Shown piece by piece: positions 50,418 through 59,112 of a stretch of DNA of 64,000 bases. Both the position numbers and the translations under genes were made by a program. Origin of the DNA: Mucilaginibacter pedocola (GTDB lineage: Bacteria > Bacteroidota > Bacteroidia > Sphingobacteriales > Sphingobacteriaceae). The notes under the pieces were generated by a model. That model searched no databases. It was not told the DNA's origin and worked only from the letters and a program-made list of their open reading frames with translations. Each line of letters begins with the position of its first letter. Within the stretch, counting starts at the first letter, position 1. Where the stretch lies: the NCBI RefSeq assembly GCF_002013915.1, contig NZ_MBTF01000034.1, positions 124,001-188,000 of the forward strand. The letters are read 5' to 3'.

Positions 50418-52274
50418 CTACATCACCCTCACCTTCAAAAAGCTCGGCTGCGCTTTGGAGCTATACAAACGGTGTGTTTGTTTTTTAAAGTCGGTATCCT
50501 TGGCTTTCATAATATCCTGAAACTGCTGCGTGTTTCGGTCTATCAGCGGGAACCAGGTGCTTTGTACCTGTATCATAATGCGGTGGCCTTTTTTAAAGGT
50601 GTGCAAAACGTCCTGTAGTTCGAAGTTCACGGGGGTTACTTTACCGGGCGTAAACGGCTCGGGTTTCTCAAAGCTATTACGGTATTTACCGCGGATAGGC
50701 TCACTACGTACCATTTGTTCGTAGCCGGCCATCTTTACATCCTTACCTGTGAACTGGTTGTTGGCAGCAGCATCGGGGTATACATCCAAAACTTTAACTA
50801 TCAGATCGGCATCGGTACCGGTGGTGCTGAATTTCAGGTTGGCCCAAATGTTGCCGGCAATGGTTACATCTTTATCCAACACCTCGGTTTTGTAGGTGAG
50901 TACATCGGGGCGTTTTTCGGCAAAGCGCTGGTCGGCGGTCATGTATTCGCGCTTCATATCGAAGTCGATACCATCAATAAAGGGCACAGGGTTCATTGGG
51001 TCAGATACCCATTCTTTGTAATCGTCTTTGGTATTGGTTGGCGCGCTGAACGATAGTTTACCGCCGGGCAGCAAGTAAAGGTTCTTCTCCTCCGCTTCTT
51101 TTGGTGGCCAGGTGTTAAAGTTTTTCCATTCATTCACGCCGGTTTGGAAGGTTGATACCTTCGGCATATCCAGCGGCGTACCTTTCAGGTAATGGCTGAA
51201 GAAAGCGAACTCGAGTTTCTCGCGGTAGTAGGGGCCGGTGGGGCCGCCAAAACTCACATCGCCCAGGTGGTCGCCGTTGCCACGTGCCCAGCCGCCGTGT
51301 ACCCATGGGCCCATGGCAAAGTAAATGGGCGTTGCTGGGTTCTTTTGGGCTAATACTTTATAGGTGTTTATAGCACCATATAAGTCCTCGGCATCGTACC
51401 AGCCGCCGGTTACTAATACGGCGGTTTTAATATCGTGCAGGTGCAGCAATACGTTACGGTCTTTCCAATGCTGGTCGTAATTAGGGTGGTCCATCATTTC
51501 GTTCCACAGGCGAATGGTATCTTTAAAATACTTATCGTTAGTGTTCTTCATCGAACCCATATCCAAAAAGAACTTATACCCATCATTAGTACCGGGGTCA
51601 AAGCGGCCACCGCGGCGTTGGGTAGGTTTATCATCCTGGCGGTTGGTAAAGCCCGGATAGAAACCAAAGTTGGCCACTAAAAAGAAAGCGCCATTGTGGA
51701 AGGCATCATCGCGCCACAGATCGGCAATTGGTGCCTGCGGCGATGCAGCAACCAATGCGGGGTGGCGGCTCAGCAAAGCGGTAGTGGTGTAAAAGCCGGG
51801 GTACGATATGCCCCACACACCTACCTTACCGTTATTATTTGGGATGTTCTTCAGCAGCCAGTCTATAGTGTCATAGGTATCAGTACCTTCATCAACGTCG
51901 TTATTGGTTTTGTGCACCTCTTTTTCGGGCGTCATCTCTTCGTAAATGCCTTCGCTCATCCAGCGGCCGCGCACGTCCTGGTAAACAAAAATGTAGCCAT
52001 CCTTCAAATATTGCGGGGAGGGGCCAAGGCTGCCTTTGTATTTATCAACCCCATAAGGCGCAACGCTGTAGCAGGTGCGGTCCATCATGAAGGGGTACTT
52101 CTTGCTTTGGTCTTTGGGTACATAAACCGATGTGAAGAGTTTTTTACCATCGCGCATGGGTATCTCATACTCATACTTGGTATAATTATCTTTCACATAG
52201 GCAGCATCGTTTTGAGCGAATGAGCTGCAAGCCGAAAGAATAAAGCAGAAAGCGAAAAGAAGAGCCTTTTTCAT
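50418..52274 (-). CDS. CocE/NonD-family hydrolase, exported
   Basis: The 618-residue protein has a signal peptide ending in a Cys-containing region (LSACSSFAQ), so it may be a lipoprotein. The alpha/beta-hydrolase domain has the nucleophile elbow GISYPGF and a His in HGGWARGNGDHLG. The C-terminal ~200 residues are a jelly-roll (X-Pro dipeptidyl-peptidase C-terminal type). Relatives include cocaine esterase and glutaryl-7-ACA acylase; the natural substrate is probably an ester or amide of an amino acid. Confidence 0.88.
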   Translation of the reverse strand: MKKALLFAFCFILSACSSFAQNDAAYVKDNYTKYEYEIPMRDGKKLFTSVYVPKDQSKKYPFMMDRTCYSVAPYGVDKYKGSLGPSPQYLKDGYIFVYQDVRGRWMSEGIYEEMTPEKEVHKTNNDVDEGTDTYDTIDWLLKNIPNNNGKVGVWGISYPGFYTTTALLSRHPALVAASPQAPIADLWRDDAFHNGAFFLVANFGFYPGFTNRQDDKPTQRRGGRFDPGTNDGYKFFLDMGSMKNTNDKYFKDTIRLWNEMMDHPNYDQHWKDRNVLLHLHDIKTAVLVTGGWYDAEDLYGAINTYKVLAQKNPATPIYFAMGPWVHGGWARGNGDHLGDVSFGGPTGPYYREKLEFAFFSHYLKGTPLDMPKVSTFQTGVNEWKNFNTWPPKEAEEKNLYLLPGGKLSFSAPTNTKDDYKEWVSDPMNPVPFIDGIDFDMKREYMTADQRFAEKRPDVLTYKTEVLDKDVTIAGNIWANLKFSTTGTDADLIVKVLDVYPDAAANNQFTGKDVKMAGYEQMVRSEPIRGKYRNSFEKPEPFTPGKVTPVNFELQDVLHTFKKGHRIMIQVQSTWFPLIDRNTQQFQDIMKAKDTDFKKQTHRLYSSKAQPSFLKVRVM

Positions 52275-52368
52275 TTTTGGGATGATTGATAAAGCTAAAG
52301 TACAGATAAAAAGAAAAAAGCCCCCAAAACATGGCGGCTGATATAAATATGTTACGATGGCCGGGGAT

Positions 52369-52779
52369 TTAAATAATGGTAGGTTGATACAACTTCAAAC
52401 CGTTAATAAACTTATAGTCTTTCACATTGTAAGTAAATAGCGGTATTTGCGTATATAATGATGTTGCTGCTATAAAAGCATCGGGCAGAGCAAGACCATG
52501 ACTTAAATTATAGGTTTCGATACAACTTATTGCAAGCTCGCTTATCTCTGTTTTAATCAATAACAAACCAAATAGTTTAATATTCTTGTTAACAGAACGT
52601 AAATCAGACTTATTAACAGCACCTGCGATGAGTTCGATTTTTGTTATTGCGGAAACAAGTATATTATCTATACCAATTTCATCTTCAATAATTTGTTTAG
52701 TTGAAGAATGCCGACTATTTCTCACATCTAAATAATCGATCATAACGTCGGTGTCGCAAATTATTTTTTGCGTTGCCAC
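52369..52779 (-). CDS. PIN-domain toxin (VapC type)
   Basis: The 136-residue protein is a PIN-domain ribonuclease with the acidic set Asp9 (ICDTDVMIDYL), Glu49 (KIELIAG), Asp100 (LALPDAFIAA) and Asp121 (NVKDYKF). VapC-type toxins cleave tRNA or rRNA unless bound by an antitoxin. It overlaps the upstream small gene by 19 bp, the typical coupling of a toxin to its antitoxin. All catalytic acids are present, so it is probably active. Confidence 0.85.
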   Translation of the reverse strand: MATQKIICDTDVMIDYLDVRNSRHSSTKQIIEDEIGIDNILVSAITKIELIAGAVNKSDLRSVNKNIKLFGLLLIKTEISELAISCIETYNLSHGLALPDAFIAATSLYTQIPLFTYNVKDYKFINGLKLYQPTII

Positions 52780-52994
52780 AGTTGTTCCCTTAATTTCTTT
52801 GCGTCAATATCTTTACCGGTAAAAACACTCCGTAGTTCAGATATGTCTGCGCTTTTATCTGCCGGCACCAATATATCATCCAGTAGAGTACTTTCTTTTG
52901 ATCTTACATTTATCTTAAAATCAAAATATTTAGCCAGCCCTTTTAAGATTTTTAAAGTCTCGGGCTTTTTATATGTTATAGTTACCTCAGGCAT
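52761..52994 (-). CDS. Cognate antitoxin of the PIN toxin
   Basis: From the ATG at 52992-52994 the product has 77 residues. It starts MPEVTITYKKPETLKILKGLA, a region that resembles a small DNA-binding or dimerisation fold, and ends in a charged helix (AKKLREQLWQRKK) suited to toxin binding. I do not recognise the antitoxin class. The role is inferred from the 19-bp overlap with the PIN gene. Expression is probably autoregulated, but no clear palindrome was found upstream. Confidence 0.7.
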   Translation of the reverse strand: MPEVTITYKKPETLKILKGLAKYFDFKINVRSKESTLLDDILVPADKSADISELRSVFTGKDIDAKKLREQLWQRKK

Positions 52995-53034
52995 GCTCAG
53001 CTTTTTTATAAAGTTACAATTATTCAAGCAAAAA

Positions 53035-54750
53035 CTACAAATCCCCCGTCTTCAATTCCTCAACCGCATGTGCTGCCGCCCTTGCAGTTAAAGCCATAAA
53101 AGTGAGCGAAGGGTTTTGCGTTCCCGTTGAGGTCATACACGCACCATCAGTTACATAAACATTTTTGCAGGCGTGTAATTGGTTGTATTTATTAAGCAGC
53201 GATGTTTTAGCATCGTGCCCCATGCGCGCGCCGCCAACTTCGTGGATATCCAGACCGGGCGCTTGTTTGCTATCATTAGTACTGATGTTTTTACAACCGG
53301 CAGCATCCAACATTTCGGCACCTTGCTGCAAGAAATCCTTCATTACTTTTATATCGTTATCATCATAACTTACATCAACCGATAATAAGGGTATGCCCCA
53401 TTCATCCTTTTTAGCCAGGTCTAATGCTACATGGTTTTCAGCTTTTGGTATGGTTTCGCCCTGCATCATCATGTATACACCCCAGTTACCGGGTTCGGCT
53501 ATCTTATCCTTAAACGCACCGCCTAATTGTTCGCCATCGGTTTGGTGGCCCCAGCCGGCGCGGGTGGCTGTATAAAAAGTCATGTAGCCACGCAGGAAAT
53601 CGGTTTCCTGTTTGTGCACGTTACGGAAGTTGGGCATCATTACCGCTGTTGGCCTGCGCCCGTAATAGTAGGCGTCTTCGTAACCATCCATAGTAGCGGT
53701 TAACGAGCCACGGTAATTATGGAATGCTATGTATTTACCCAACAAGCCACTATCATTCCCTAAACCATTTGGGAAACGGTTTGATGTAGAGTTGAGCAAG
53801 ATCAGGTTGGTATTGAGGGTAGCTGCGTTCACAAAAATGATGTTGGCATAAAACTCGGTGGCTTCGTGCGTTTGTGCATCTATCACCCTAACGCCTGTAG
53901 CCTTACCCGCCGCCTCGTCATAAATAATAGAATGTACTACCGAAAAGGGCCTCAAAGTTAAATTACCCGTTTTTGCCGCCCATGGCAGAGTGGATGAATT
54001 GGAACTGAAGTAGCCGCCGAACGGGCATCCCCTATCGCAAAGGCTGCGCGCCTGGCATTGTCCCCTGCCCTGCTGCAAATGAATATCGTTAGGTTTGGTG
54101 AGGTGCGCGCAACGGCCTATGATAACGTTCCTGTCTTTGTAAGCCGCCATTATACGCCTCTGCATCGTTTTCTCCACTACATTCATTTCCCATGGCGGCA
54201 AAAACTCGCCGTCGGGCAGGGTATCTAAGCCATCATGATTACCGGATATGCCCGCGAAACGTTCTACATGGCTATACCATGGTGCAATATCATCATAGCT
54301 GATGGGCCAGTCTACCGCAAAACCGTCGCGGGCAGGGCCTTCAAAATCGTATTTACTCCAGCGTTGGGTTTGCCTTGCCCAAAGCAACGATTTACCACCC
54401 ACCTGGTAACCGCGTATCCAATCGAAGGGTTTCTTTTGCTCGTAAGGGTGCTCGGCATCCTTCACAAAAAAATGTTGGGTGGCTTCGCTAAAGGCATAGC
54501 ACCTGTCGGCAATAGGGTTTTGGCTTTTACTTTCGAGCGTAAGTTGATTATGATGCGGAAAATCCCAGGGATTTTTTGTGGCGGTGGGATAATCTTTTAA
54601 ATGCTGCACATCGCGCCCGCGTTCTAAAACCAGTGTTTTCAACCCGCGTTCGCAAAGTTCTTTAGCAGCCCAGCCGCCACTAATGCCCGAGCCTATTACA
54701 ATAGCATCATAAGTATGAGCCGCCTTGCCTTTAGTATTGATGTTAACCAT
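53035..54750 (-). CDS. GMC-family FAD oxidoreductase
   Basis: From the ATG at 54748-54750 the protein has 571 residues. The FAD-binding motif is AIVIGSGISGGWAAKELC, followed by RGYQVGGKSLLWARQTQRW. The C-terminal domain carries HEVGGARMGHDAKTSLL with the active-site His and TQNPSLTFMALTARAAAHA. It resembles gluconate 2-dehydrogenase/sugar dehydrogenase large subunits. No signal peptide is visible at this start; the upstream extension would be hydrophobic (GILLSFIGVLSALIINLG), which could be an anchor or export signal. The usual small partner subunit is not adjacent. Confidence 0.85.
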   Translation of the reverse strand: MVNINTKGKAAHTYDAIVIGSGISGGWAAKELCERGLKTLVLERGRDVQHLKDYPTATKNPWDFPHHNQLTLESKSQNPIADRCYAFSEATQHFFVKDAEHPYEQKKPFDWIRGYQVGGKSLLWARQTQRWSKYDFEGPARDGFAVDWPISYDDIAPWYSHVERFAGISGNHDGLDTLPDGEFLPPWEMNVVEKTMQRRIMAAYKDRNVIIGRCAHLTKPNDIHLQQGRGQCQARSLCDRGCPFGGYFSSNSSTLPWAAKTGNLTLRPFSVVHSIIYDEAAGKATGVRVIDAQTHEATEFYANIIFVNAATLNTNLILLNSTSNRFPNGLGNDSGLLGKYIAFHNYRGSLTATMDGYEDAYYYGRRPTAVMMPNFRNVHKQETDFLRGYMTFYTATRAGWGHQTDGEQLGGAFKDKIAEPGNWGVYMMMQGETIPKAENHVALDLAKKDEWGIPLLSVDVSYDDNDIKVMKDFLQQGAEMLDAAGCKNISTNDSKQAPGLDIHEVGGARMGHDAKTSLLNKYNQLHACKNVYVTDGACMTSTGTQNPSLTFMALTARAAAHAVEELKTGDL

Positions 54751-54816
54751 GCCTAAGTTTATAATTAGTGCCGAGAGCACGCCAATAAAGCTAAGCAATA
54801 TGCCCGGCAAATTTGC

Positions 54817-55251
54817 TTATCGGCTCGCCATTTCCCAATAAGTGCCGTTGGTATCTACACCTTCGCCGGTAACCACCCAACCCCGCGAAAGGTAAAACGC
54901 GTGTGCATTTTGATTCTTCACAAGGCATTTCAATTTCAAAGGGTCAGAGTAATTTGCCATGGCGGATGTTAAAAGCGCTTTCCCAACTCCTTTGCCAACG
55001 TATTGCGAATCTACATAAAGATGATGCACAAAGTTATCAGGCTCCCAAATAGCAATAAAGCCTGCTATCGCCCCATCGAGTTCGGCAAGCCATATTTTTT
55101 CGCCATGGGTATCGGTGTCGAATTCGTCGAGGGTATACTCCCAGGTGTTCAGCCAATAGAATGTTTTGCTGCGGCTATCGATGTAAATTTGCGCCAAAGC
55201 ATCATGGTCGGCAGAGCGATAGTTGCGGATGAGAATATTGTTTACTTCCAT
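54817..55251 (-). CDS. GNAT-family N-acetyltransferase
   Basis: From the ATG at 55249-55251 the product has 144 residues with the acetyl-CoA-binding motif A (SQYVGKGVGKALL) and the C-terminal HAFYLSRGW segment. The substrate is unknown. Its start overlaps the preceding YcxB-like gene by 10 bp on the same strand, so the two are translationally coupled. A second GNAT gene lies at 57617-58051, but the two are not close paralogs. Confidence 0.85.
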   Translation of the reverse strand: MEVNNILIRNYRSADHDALAQIYIDSRSKTFYWLNTWEYTLDEFDTDTHGEKIWLAELDGAIAGFIAIWEPDNFVHHLYVDSQYVGKGVGKALLTSAMANYSDPLKLKCLVKNQNAHAFYLSRGWVVTGEGVDTNGTYWEMASR

Positions 55252-55781
55252 TGCCAATCCAATTCGCGGTTGATCTTGATATTGGGGTTATCCAGCACCG
55301 TTAAAAGCTCATCAAGAAAATTGGGGTTACCTGTCGCCGTTTTCGGTATTACCAACCCATCGCCGCTGTTTAGCTTAACAAAGTAATGTGTAGAAATTTC
55401 TATGATCTCAGCAACCTCGCTTGTGTTTATTTTACTCTCGCCGGTAACATCTTCGGTAGCTATCACTTCCGGACCGAAATTGATAGTACCCTCTTTCCCT
55501 ATTCGGTAGCCTAACTTATCCTGCACAAATTTGCGGTAATGCTTTTTATAATGATAGCGCTGGTATAAAGGGTAAAATATCAGGCTAATAACACCCGCGC
55601 CGAAAAAGTAATAACTGTAAAAGTTATTGGAGCCATAGAACATGTAACCTATAACGAAAAACATGCCCGATATAACCAGCCACGAGCGGCGGCGGTTGGC
55701 GCGACTTTGCTTATTTTTTGAGAAAGAGTAAAGCAGGTAGGCCAGATAATCTTCTTCTGATAAAATGGTTTTAATCGTCAT
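55242..55781 (-). CDS. YcxB-like membrane protein
   Basis: The 179-residue protein has a basic N-terminus, two close membrane helices (~residues 34-50 and 56-72) and a soluble C-terminal beta-rich domain. This layout fits the YcxB family (PF14317), whose role is unknown. It lies 3 bp from the DUF2314 lipoprotein gene on the same strand and is followed, with overlap, by a GNAT gene. The three genes probably form one transcript. Confidence 0.7.
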   Translation of the reverse strand: MTIKTILSEEDYLAYLLYSFSKNKQSRANRRRSWLVISGMFFVIGYMFYGSNNFYSYYFFGAGVISLIFYPLYQRYHYKKHYRKFVQDKLGYRIGKEGTINFGPEVIATEDVTGESKINTSEVAEIIEISTHYFVKLNSGDGLVIPKTATGNPNFLDELLTVLDNPNIKINRELDWQWK

Positions 55782-55784
55782 GGT

Positions 55785-56252
55785 TTATTGGCTTTTCTTT
55801 TTGCTCTTTAAATACTTATCCGAAAAATTTCCCAGGTCGGTATTGCGCTTGTAATCGTATATGGCCCAGTCTTCTACCTCGCCTTGCTTTATTAAAACCG
55901 GGGCACCGGGTTGTATATTATGCAGGTCCAATGCCGAGTCAGCAAATATTCCGGTAAAAGTACTATCGTTATACTTATATACAACACTCCACATATGCTC
56001 ATGCTTCTTGCCTTCCACAAAATCTGATTTTACCAGGAAACGATAATTACTATCGAGGGCATGTGGCTTAAGGCTATCAATAAACTGGCCAATATGTGCC
56101 TGGGCTGTATCTTTAAATGCCAAAAATTTTGCATCATCCGTATCTAACATAACAGTTTTTATGCTGCCGGCTTCTTCCTTTTTTGCATGCTTGCAGGCTG
56201 TAGTTGCAAACACAATAGACAACAGGCATACAACAAATTGCTTATTCATCAT
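55785..56252 (-). CDS. DUF2314-like lipoprotein, paralog 2
   Basis: From the first of two neighbouring ATGs (56250-56252) the product has 155 residues with a lipobox ATTAC. The domain FLAFKDTAQAHIGQFIDSL, YRFLVKSDFVEGKKHEHMWS and VEDWAIYDYKRNTDLG matches the protein at 49961-50416 along its length. Paralog 1 has a plain signal peptide, paralog 2 a lipoprotein signal, so they may sit in different places. The function is unknown. Confidence 0.7.
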   Translation of the reverse strand: MMNKQFVVCLLSIVFATTACKHAKKEEAGSIKTVMLDTDDAKFLAFKDTAQAHIGQFIDSLKPHALDSNYRFLVKSDFVEGKKHEHMWSVVYKYNDSTFTGIFADSALDLHNIQPGAPVLIKQGEVEDWAIYDYKRNTDLGNFSDKYLKSKKKSQ

Positions 56253-56327
56253 GATCTTGTATATACGGTTAAACAAAAAAGGGCAACCATTTGCATGATC
56301 ACCCTGTTTTATGATTGTGAAAATTTA

Positions 56328-57518
56328 TTACTCGTTTATAGCTTTTACGCCCGGTAACTCTTTGCCTTCCATGTACTCCAGCAAAGCGCCGCCACCGGTT
56401 GATACATAGCTCACATCGTCAACCATATCAAATTTCGCAACAGCTGCGGCTGAATCGCCACCACCGATGAGCGAGAAAGCACCGTTATCAGTTGCTTTGG
56501 CAACAGCCTCGGCAATAGCTTTGGTACCTATCAGGAATTTCTCCATCTCGAAAACACCCATCGGGCCATTCCACAAAATGGTTTTAGAGTTTTCTACTAC
56601 CTCGCTGAATAGCTTCACAGTTTCAGGGCCGATATCTAAGCCCATCCAGTTATCAGGTATCTCGCCGGTTTTGGCTACATCGGTATTAGCGTCGTTACCA
56701 AACTTGTCGGCAATAACGTTATCAACCGGCAAAAGCAGGTTTACACCTTTTTCTTTCGCTTTTTGGCGCAGGTTAAGAGCTAAGTCCAGTTTATCGGCCT
56801 CAACCAATGAAGTACCAATGTTGCCACCATCTGCTTTTGCAAATGTGTAGGCCATACCACCACCAATGATCAGATTATCAACCTTATCCAGCAGTTTTTC
56901 TATCAGCAAAATTTTATCAGACACCTTAGAGCCACCCATAATAGCAGTGAATGGTTTTGGTGCGTTGTTCAATATTTTTTCTGCATTGGTTAACTCGGCA
57001 GCCATCAGGTAGCCAAAGTATTTTGCATCGGGGAAAAACTGTGCAATTATAGCAGTAGAAGCGTGTGCGCGGTGAGCCGTACCAAAAGCATCGTTCACGT
57101 ACACATCGCCCAGTTTAGAAAGTTTTTCGGCAAACTCAACGTTACCTTTTTCTTCTTCCTTGTAAAAACGTAAGTTCTCTAACAATAACACTTCGCCTTT
57201 ATCCAAAGCTTTCGCTTTTTCAACAGCTTGCTCGCCAATGCAATCATCAGCAAACTGCACTTGCTGGCCCAGCAGATCCGACAGATGCGACACGATGTGT
57301 TTCAGCGAAAATTCTTCGGTAGGCCCGTTCTTTGGCCTGCCCAGGTGCGACATCAATATCACGGCGCCACCATCTTTCAATATCTTTTTAATGGTTGGTA
57401 AGGCGGCGGTCATCCGGTTATCATCGGTAATATTATAGTCTTTATCCAATGGTACGTTAAAATCTACACGGACAAGGGCTTTTTTACCGTTGAAGGTAAT
57501 CTGGTCTACTGTTTTCAT
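56328..57518 (-). CDS. pgk: Phosphoglycerate kinase
   Basis: The 396-residue glycolytic enzyme makes ATP from 1,3-bisphosphoglycerate. Substrate-binding residues lie in VRVDFNVPLD, SHLGRPKNGPT and the basic patch RAHAST. The nucleotide-binding loop is GGGDSAAAV near the C-terminus. The gene is complete and of usual length. The gap gene lies 530 bp upstream on the same strand with a GNAT gene between them, so glycolytic genes are clustered loosely. Confidence 0.97.
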   Translation of the reverse strand: MKTVDQITFNGKKALVRVDFNVPLDKDYNITDDNRMTAALPTIKKILKDGGAVILMSHLGRPKNGPTEEFSLKHIVSHLSDLLGQQVQFADDCIGEQAVEKAKALDKGEVLLLENLRFYKEEEKGNVEFAEKLSKLGDVYVNDAFGTAHRAHASTAIIAQFFPDAKYFGYLMAAELTNAEKILNNAPKPFTAIMGGSKVSDKILLIEKLLDKVDNLIIGGGMAYTFAKADGGNIGTSLVEADKLDLALNLRQKAKEKGVNLLLPVDNVIADKFGNDANTDVAKTGEIPDNWMGLDIGPETVKLFSEVVENSKTILWNGPMGVFEMEKFLIGTKAIAEAVAKATDNGAFSLIGGGDSAAAVAKFDMVDDVSYVSTGGGALLEYMEGKELPGVKAINE

Positions 57519-57616
57519 AAATTAAATGTATGATTAATGAACGGGGCGCAAATTGAACATTTTTATTATAAATGCCAACGCAAAAGTTAAAAAGGTGTGC
57601 AATTTTGCTGAAAAAT

Positions 57617-58051
57617 TCACTGTATTTTAACATACATCACATAATGCGGCCCTATACCGGGCACATCAAACACAGGCGATATCACTTCGAAGCCTGTACC
57701 CATGTAAAACTGCACAGCTACCTTGCGGGCATTACACCATAGGTAATTTGCCTTTTGCCCGCGCAGGTACGTTATAGCAAAGTTAACCAGCATATTCCCT
57801 ATCCCCTTCCCCCTATGCTCCGCGCCTGTGGCCATACCGCGTAACTGGTAAGCCTTACCCTGGTATTCTTTATAACCCTGCGGATGAAAAGACGCTATGC
57901 ATGCCAGTTCATCACCTACATAATAGCCCAAGTGGAATGCATCTTCGGCATTATCATTCGGGAAACGGCATTCATCGAGCGTAAGCCTCCCTTCTCTCAA
58001 CACTTCATTGCGCAGCGGCAGCACATCATCGGCAGTAATAAACTTTATCAT
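57617..58051 (-). CDS. GNAT-family N-acetyltransferase
   Basis: The 144-residue protein has the acetyl-CoA-binding motif TGAEHRGKGIGNMLV and the preceding strand AYQLRGMA. Its start codon overlaps the gap stop by one base (TAATG), so it is translationally coupled to gap. The substrate is unknown. The coupling to a glycolytic enzyme gene is unusual and may be accidental. Confidence 0.85.
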   Translation of the reverse strand: MIKFITADDVLPLRNEVLREGRLTLDECRFPNDNAEDAFHLGYYVGDELACIASFHPQGYKEYQGKAYQLRGMATGAEHRGKGIGNMLVNFAITYLRGQKANYLWCNARKVAVQFYMGTGFEVISPVFDVPGIGPHYVMYVKIQ

Positions 58052-59046
58052 TAATTTAATTGGCTTATGCGTTCAACCAAATCGGCCAGGCGGCTGCTGT
58101 AGCCCATTTCGTTATCGTACCAGCCTACTACTTTTACCAACCCGCCTACTACCGAGGTTAGTTGCGCATCAAAAATGCAGCTGTGCGGGTTATCAAGTAT
58201 ATCGTTAGACACTATGGGATCTTCGGTATATTCCAGCACAGTTTTCATTGGGCCATCGGCAGCTGCTTTAAAGGCGGCATTAATTTCGGCAACGGTAGGT
58301 ATGGTTTTAAGGCTGCAGGTAAAATCGGTAAGCGAACCGTTAAGCACCGGCACGCGTATGCCTGCCCCGCCCAGTTTACCATCTAAATGCGGGAATATGC
58401 TGGTGATGGCCTTTGCAGCACCTGTTGTTGTGGGTATAATAGATGCTGACGCAGCCCTTGCTCTGCGCAAATCTTTATGGGGTGCATCGTGCAGGTTTTG
58501 GTCGCCCGTCATGGAGTGTACGGTAGTGATGTAGCCATCGGCAATCCCCCAGTTATCATCCAATATTTTCACCATTGCGGCTACGTTGTTGGTAGTGCAC
58601 GATGCGTTGGATAATATAGTCGAGCTCAGGTCCACATCTCCGTCGTTCACCCCTAAAACCACCGTCGGTACGCTTTTACCCGCCGGTGGTGCCGAAATAA
58701 TAACCTGTTTTGCGCCCGCTGCAAGGTGTTTACCAGCGCCTTCGGCAGATACAAACTTACCGGTTGACTCTATAACCAGATCAATATCCAATTCAGACCA
58801 GGGAAGCGCCTCCGGGCTTTTCTCCTGAAAAGTTTTTATAAGCTTTCCGTTAACTATAATACCATCAGCAGCAGCTTCAACCGTACCCTTAAAGCCACGG
58901 TGTACCGAATCGTATTTAAAAAGATGGGCGAGCGTGGGAGTGTCGGCAAGGTCGTTTATGGCAACAACTTCTATATTATCTTTCAGGAGTATGGCTCGTA
59001 AAAATATACGCCCAATGCGCCCGAAACCGTTTATTGCTATCCTCAT
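58051..59046 (-). CDS. gap: Glyceraldehyde-3-phosphate dehydrogenase, type I
   Basis: The 331-residue enzyme oxidises glyceraldehyde-3-phosphate with NAD. The Rossmann motif is AINGFGRIGRIFLRA and the catalytic Cys150 lies in SNASCTTNNVAAM, with the usual His around HSMTGDQNLHDAPH. The length is standard. It leads a unit with a GNAT gene; pgk lies further downstream on the same strand and may be read from the same promoter. Confidence 0.97.
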   Translation of the reverse strand: MRIAINGFGRIGRIFLRAILLKDNIEVVAINDLADTPTLAHLFKYDSVHRGFKGTVEAAADGIIVNGKLIKTFQEKSPEALPWSELDIDLVIESTGKFVSAEGAGKHLAAGAKQVIISAPPAGKSVPTVVLGVNDGDVDLSSTILSNASCTTNNVAAMVKILDDNWGIADGYITTVHSMTGDQNLHDAPHKDLRRARAASASIIPTTTGAAKAITSIFPHLDGKLGGAGIRVPVLNGSLTDFTCSLKTIPTVAEINAAFKAAADGPMKTVLEYTEDPIVSNDILDNPHSCIFDAQLTSVVGGLVKVVGWYDNEMGYSSRLADLVERISQLN

Positions 59047-59112
59047 AATTACAGAAATTAAGGGTGCAAAACTAAATAAAATATAAGTGGCTAAAATTTG
59101 CCTAAAGTAATA

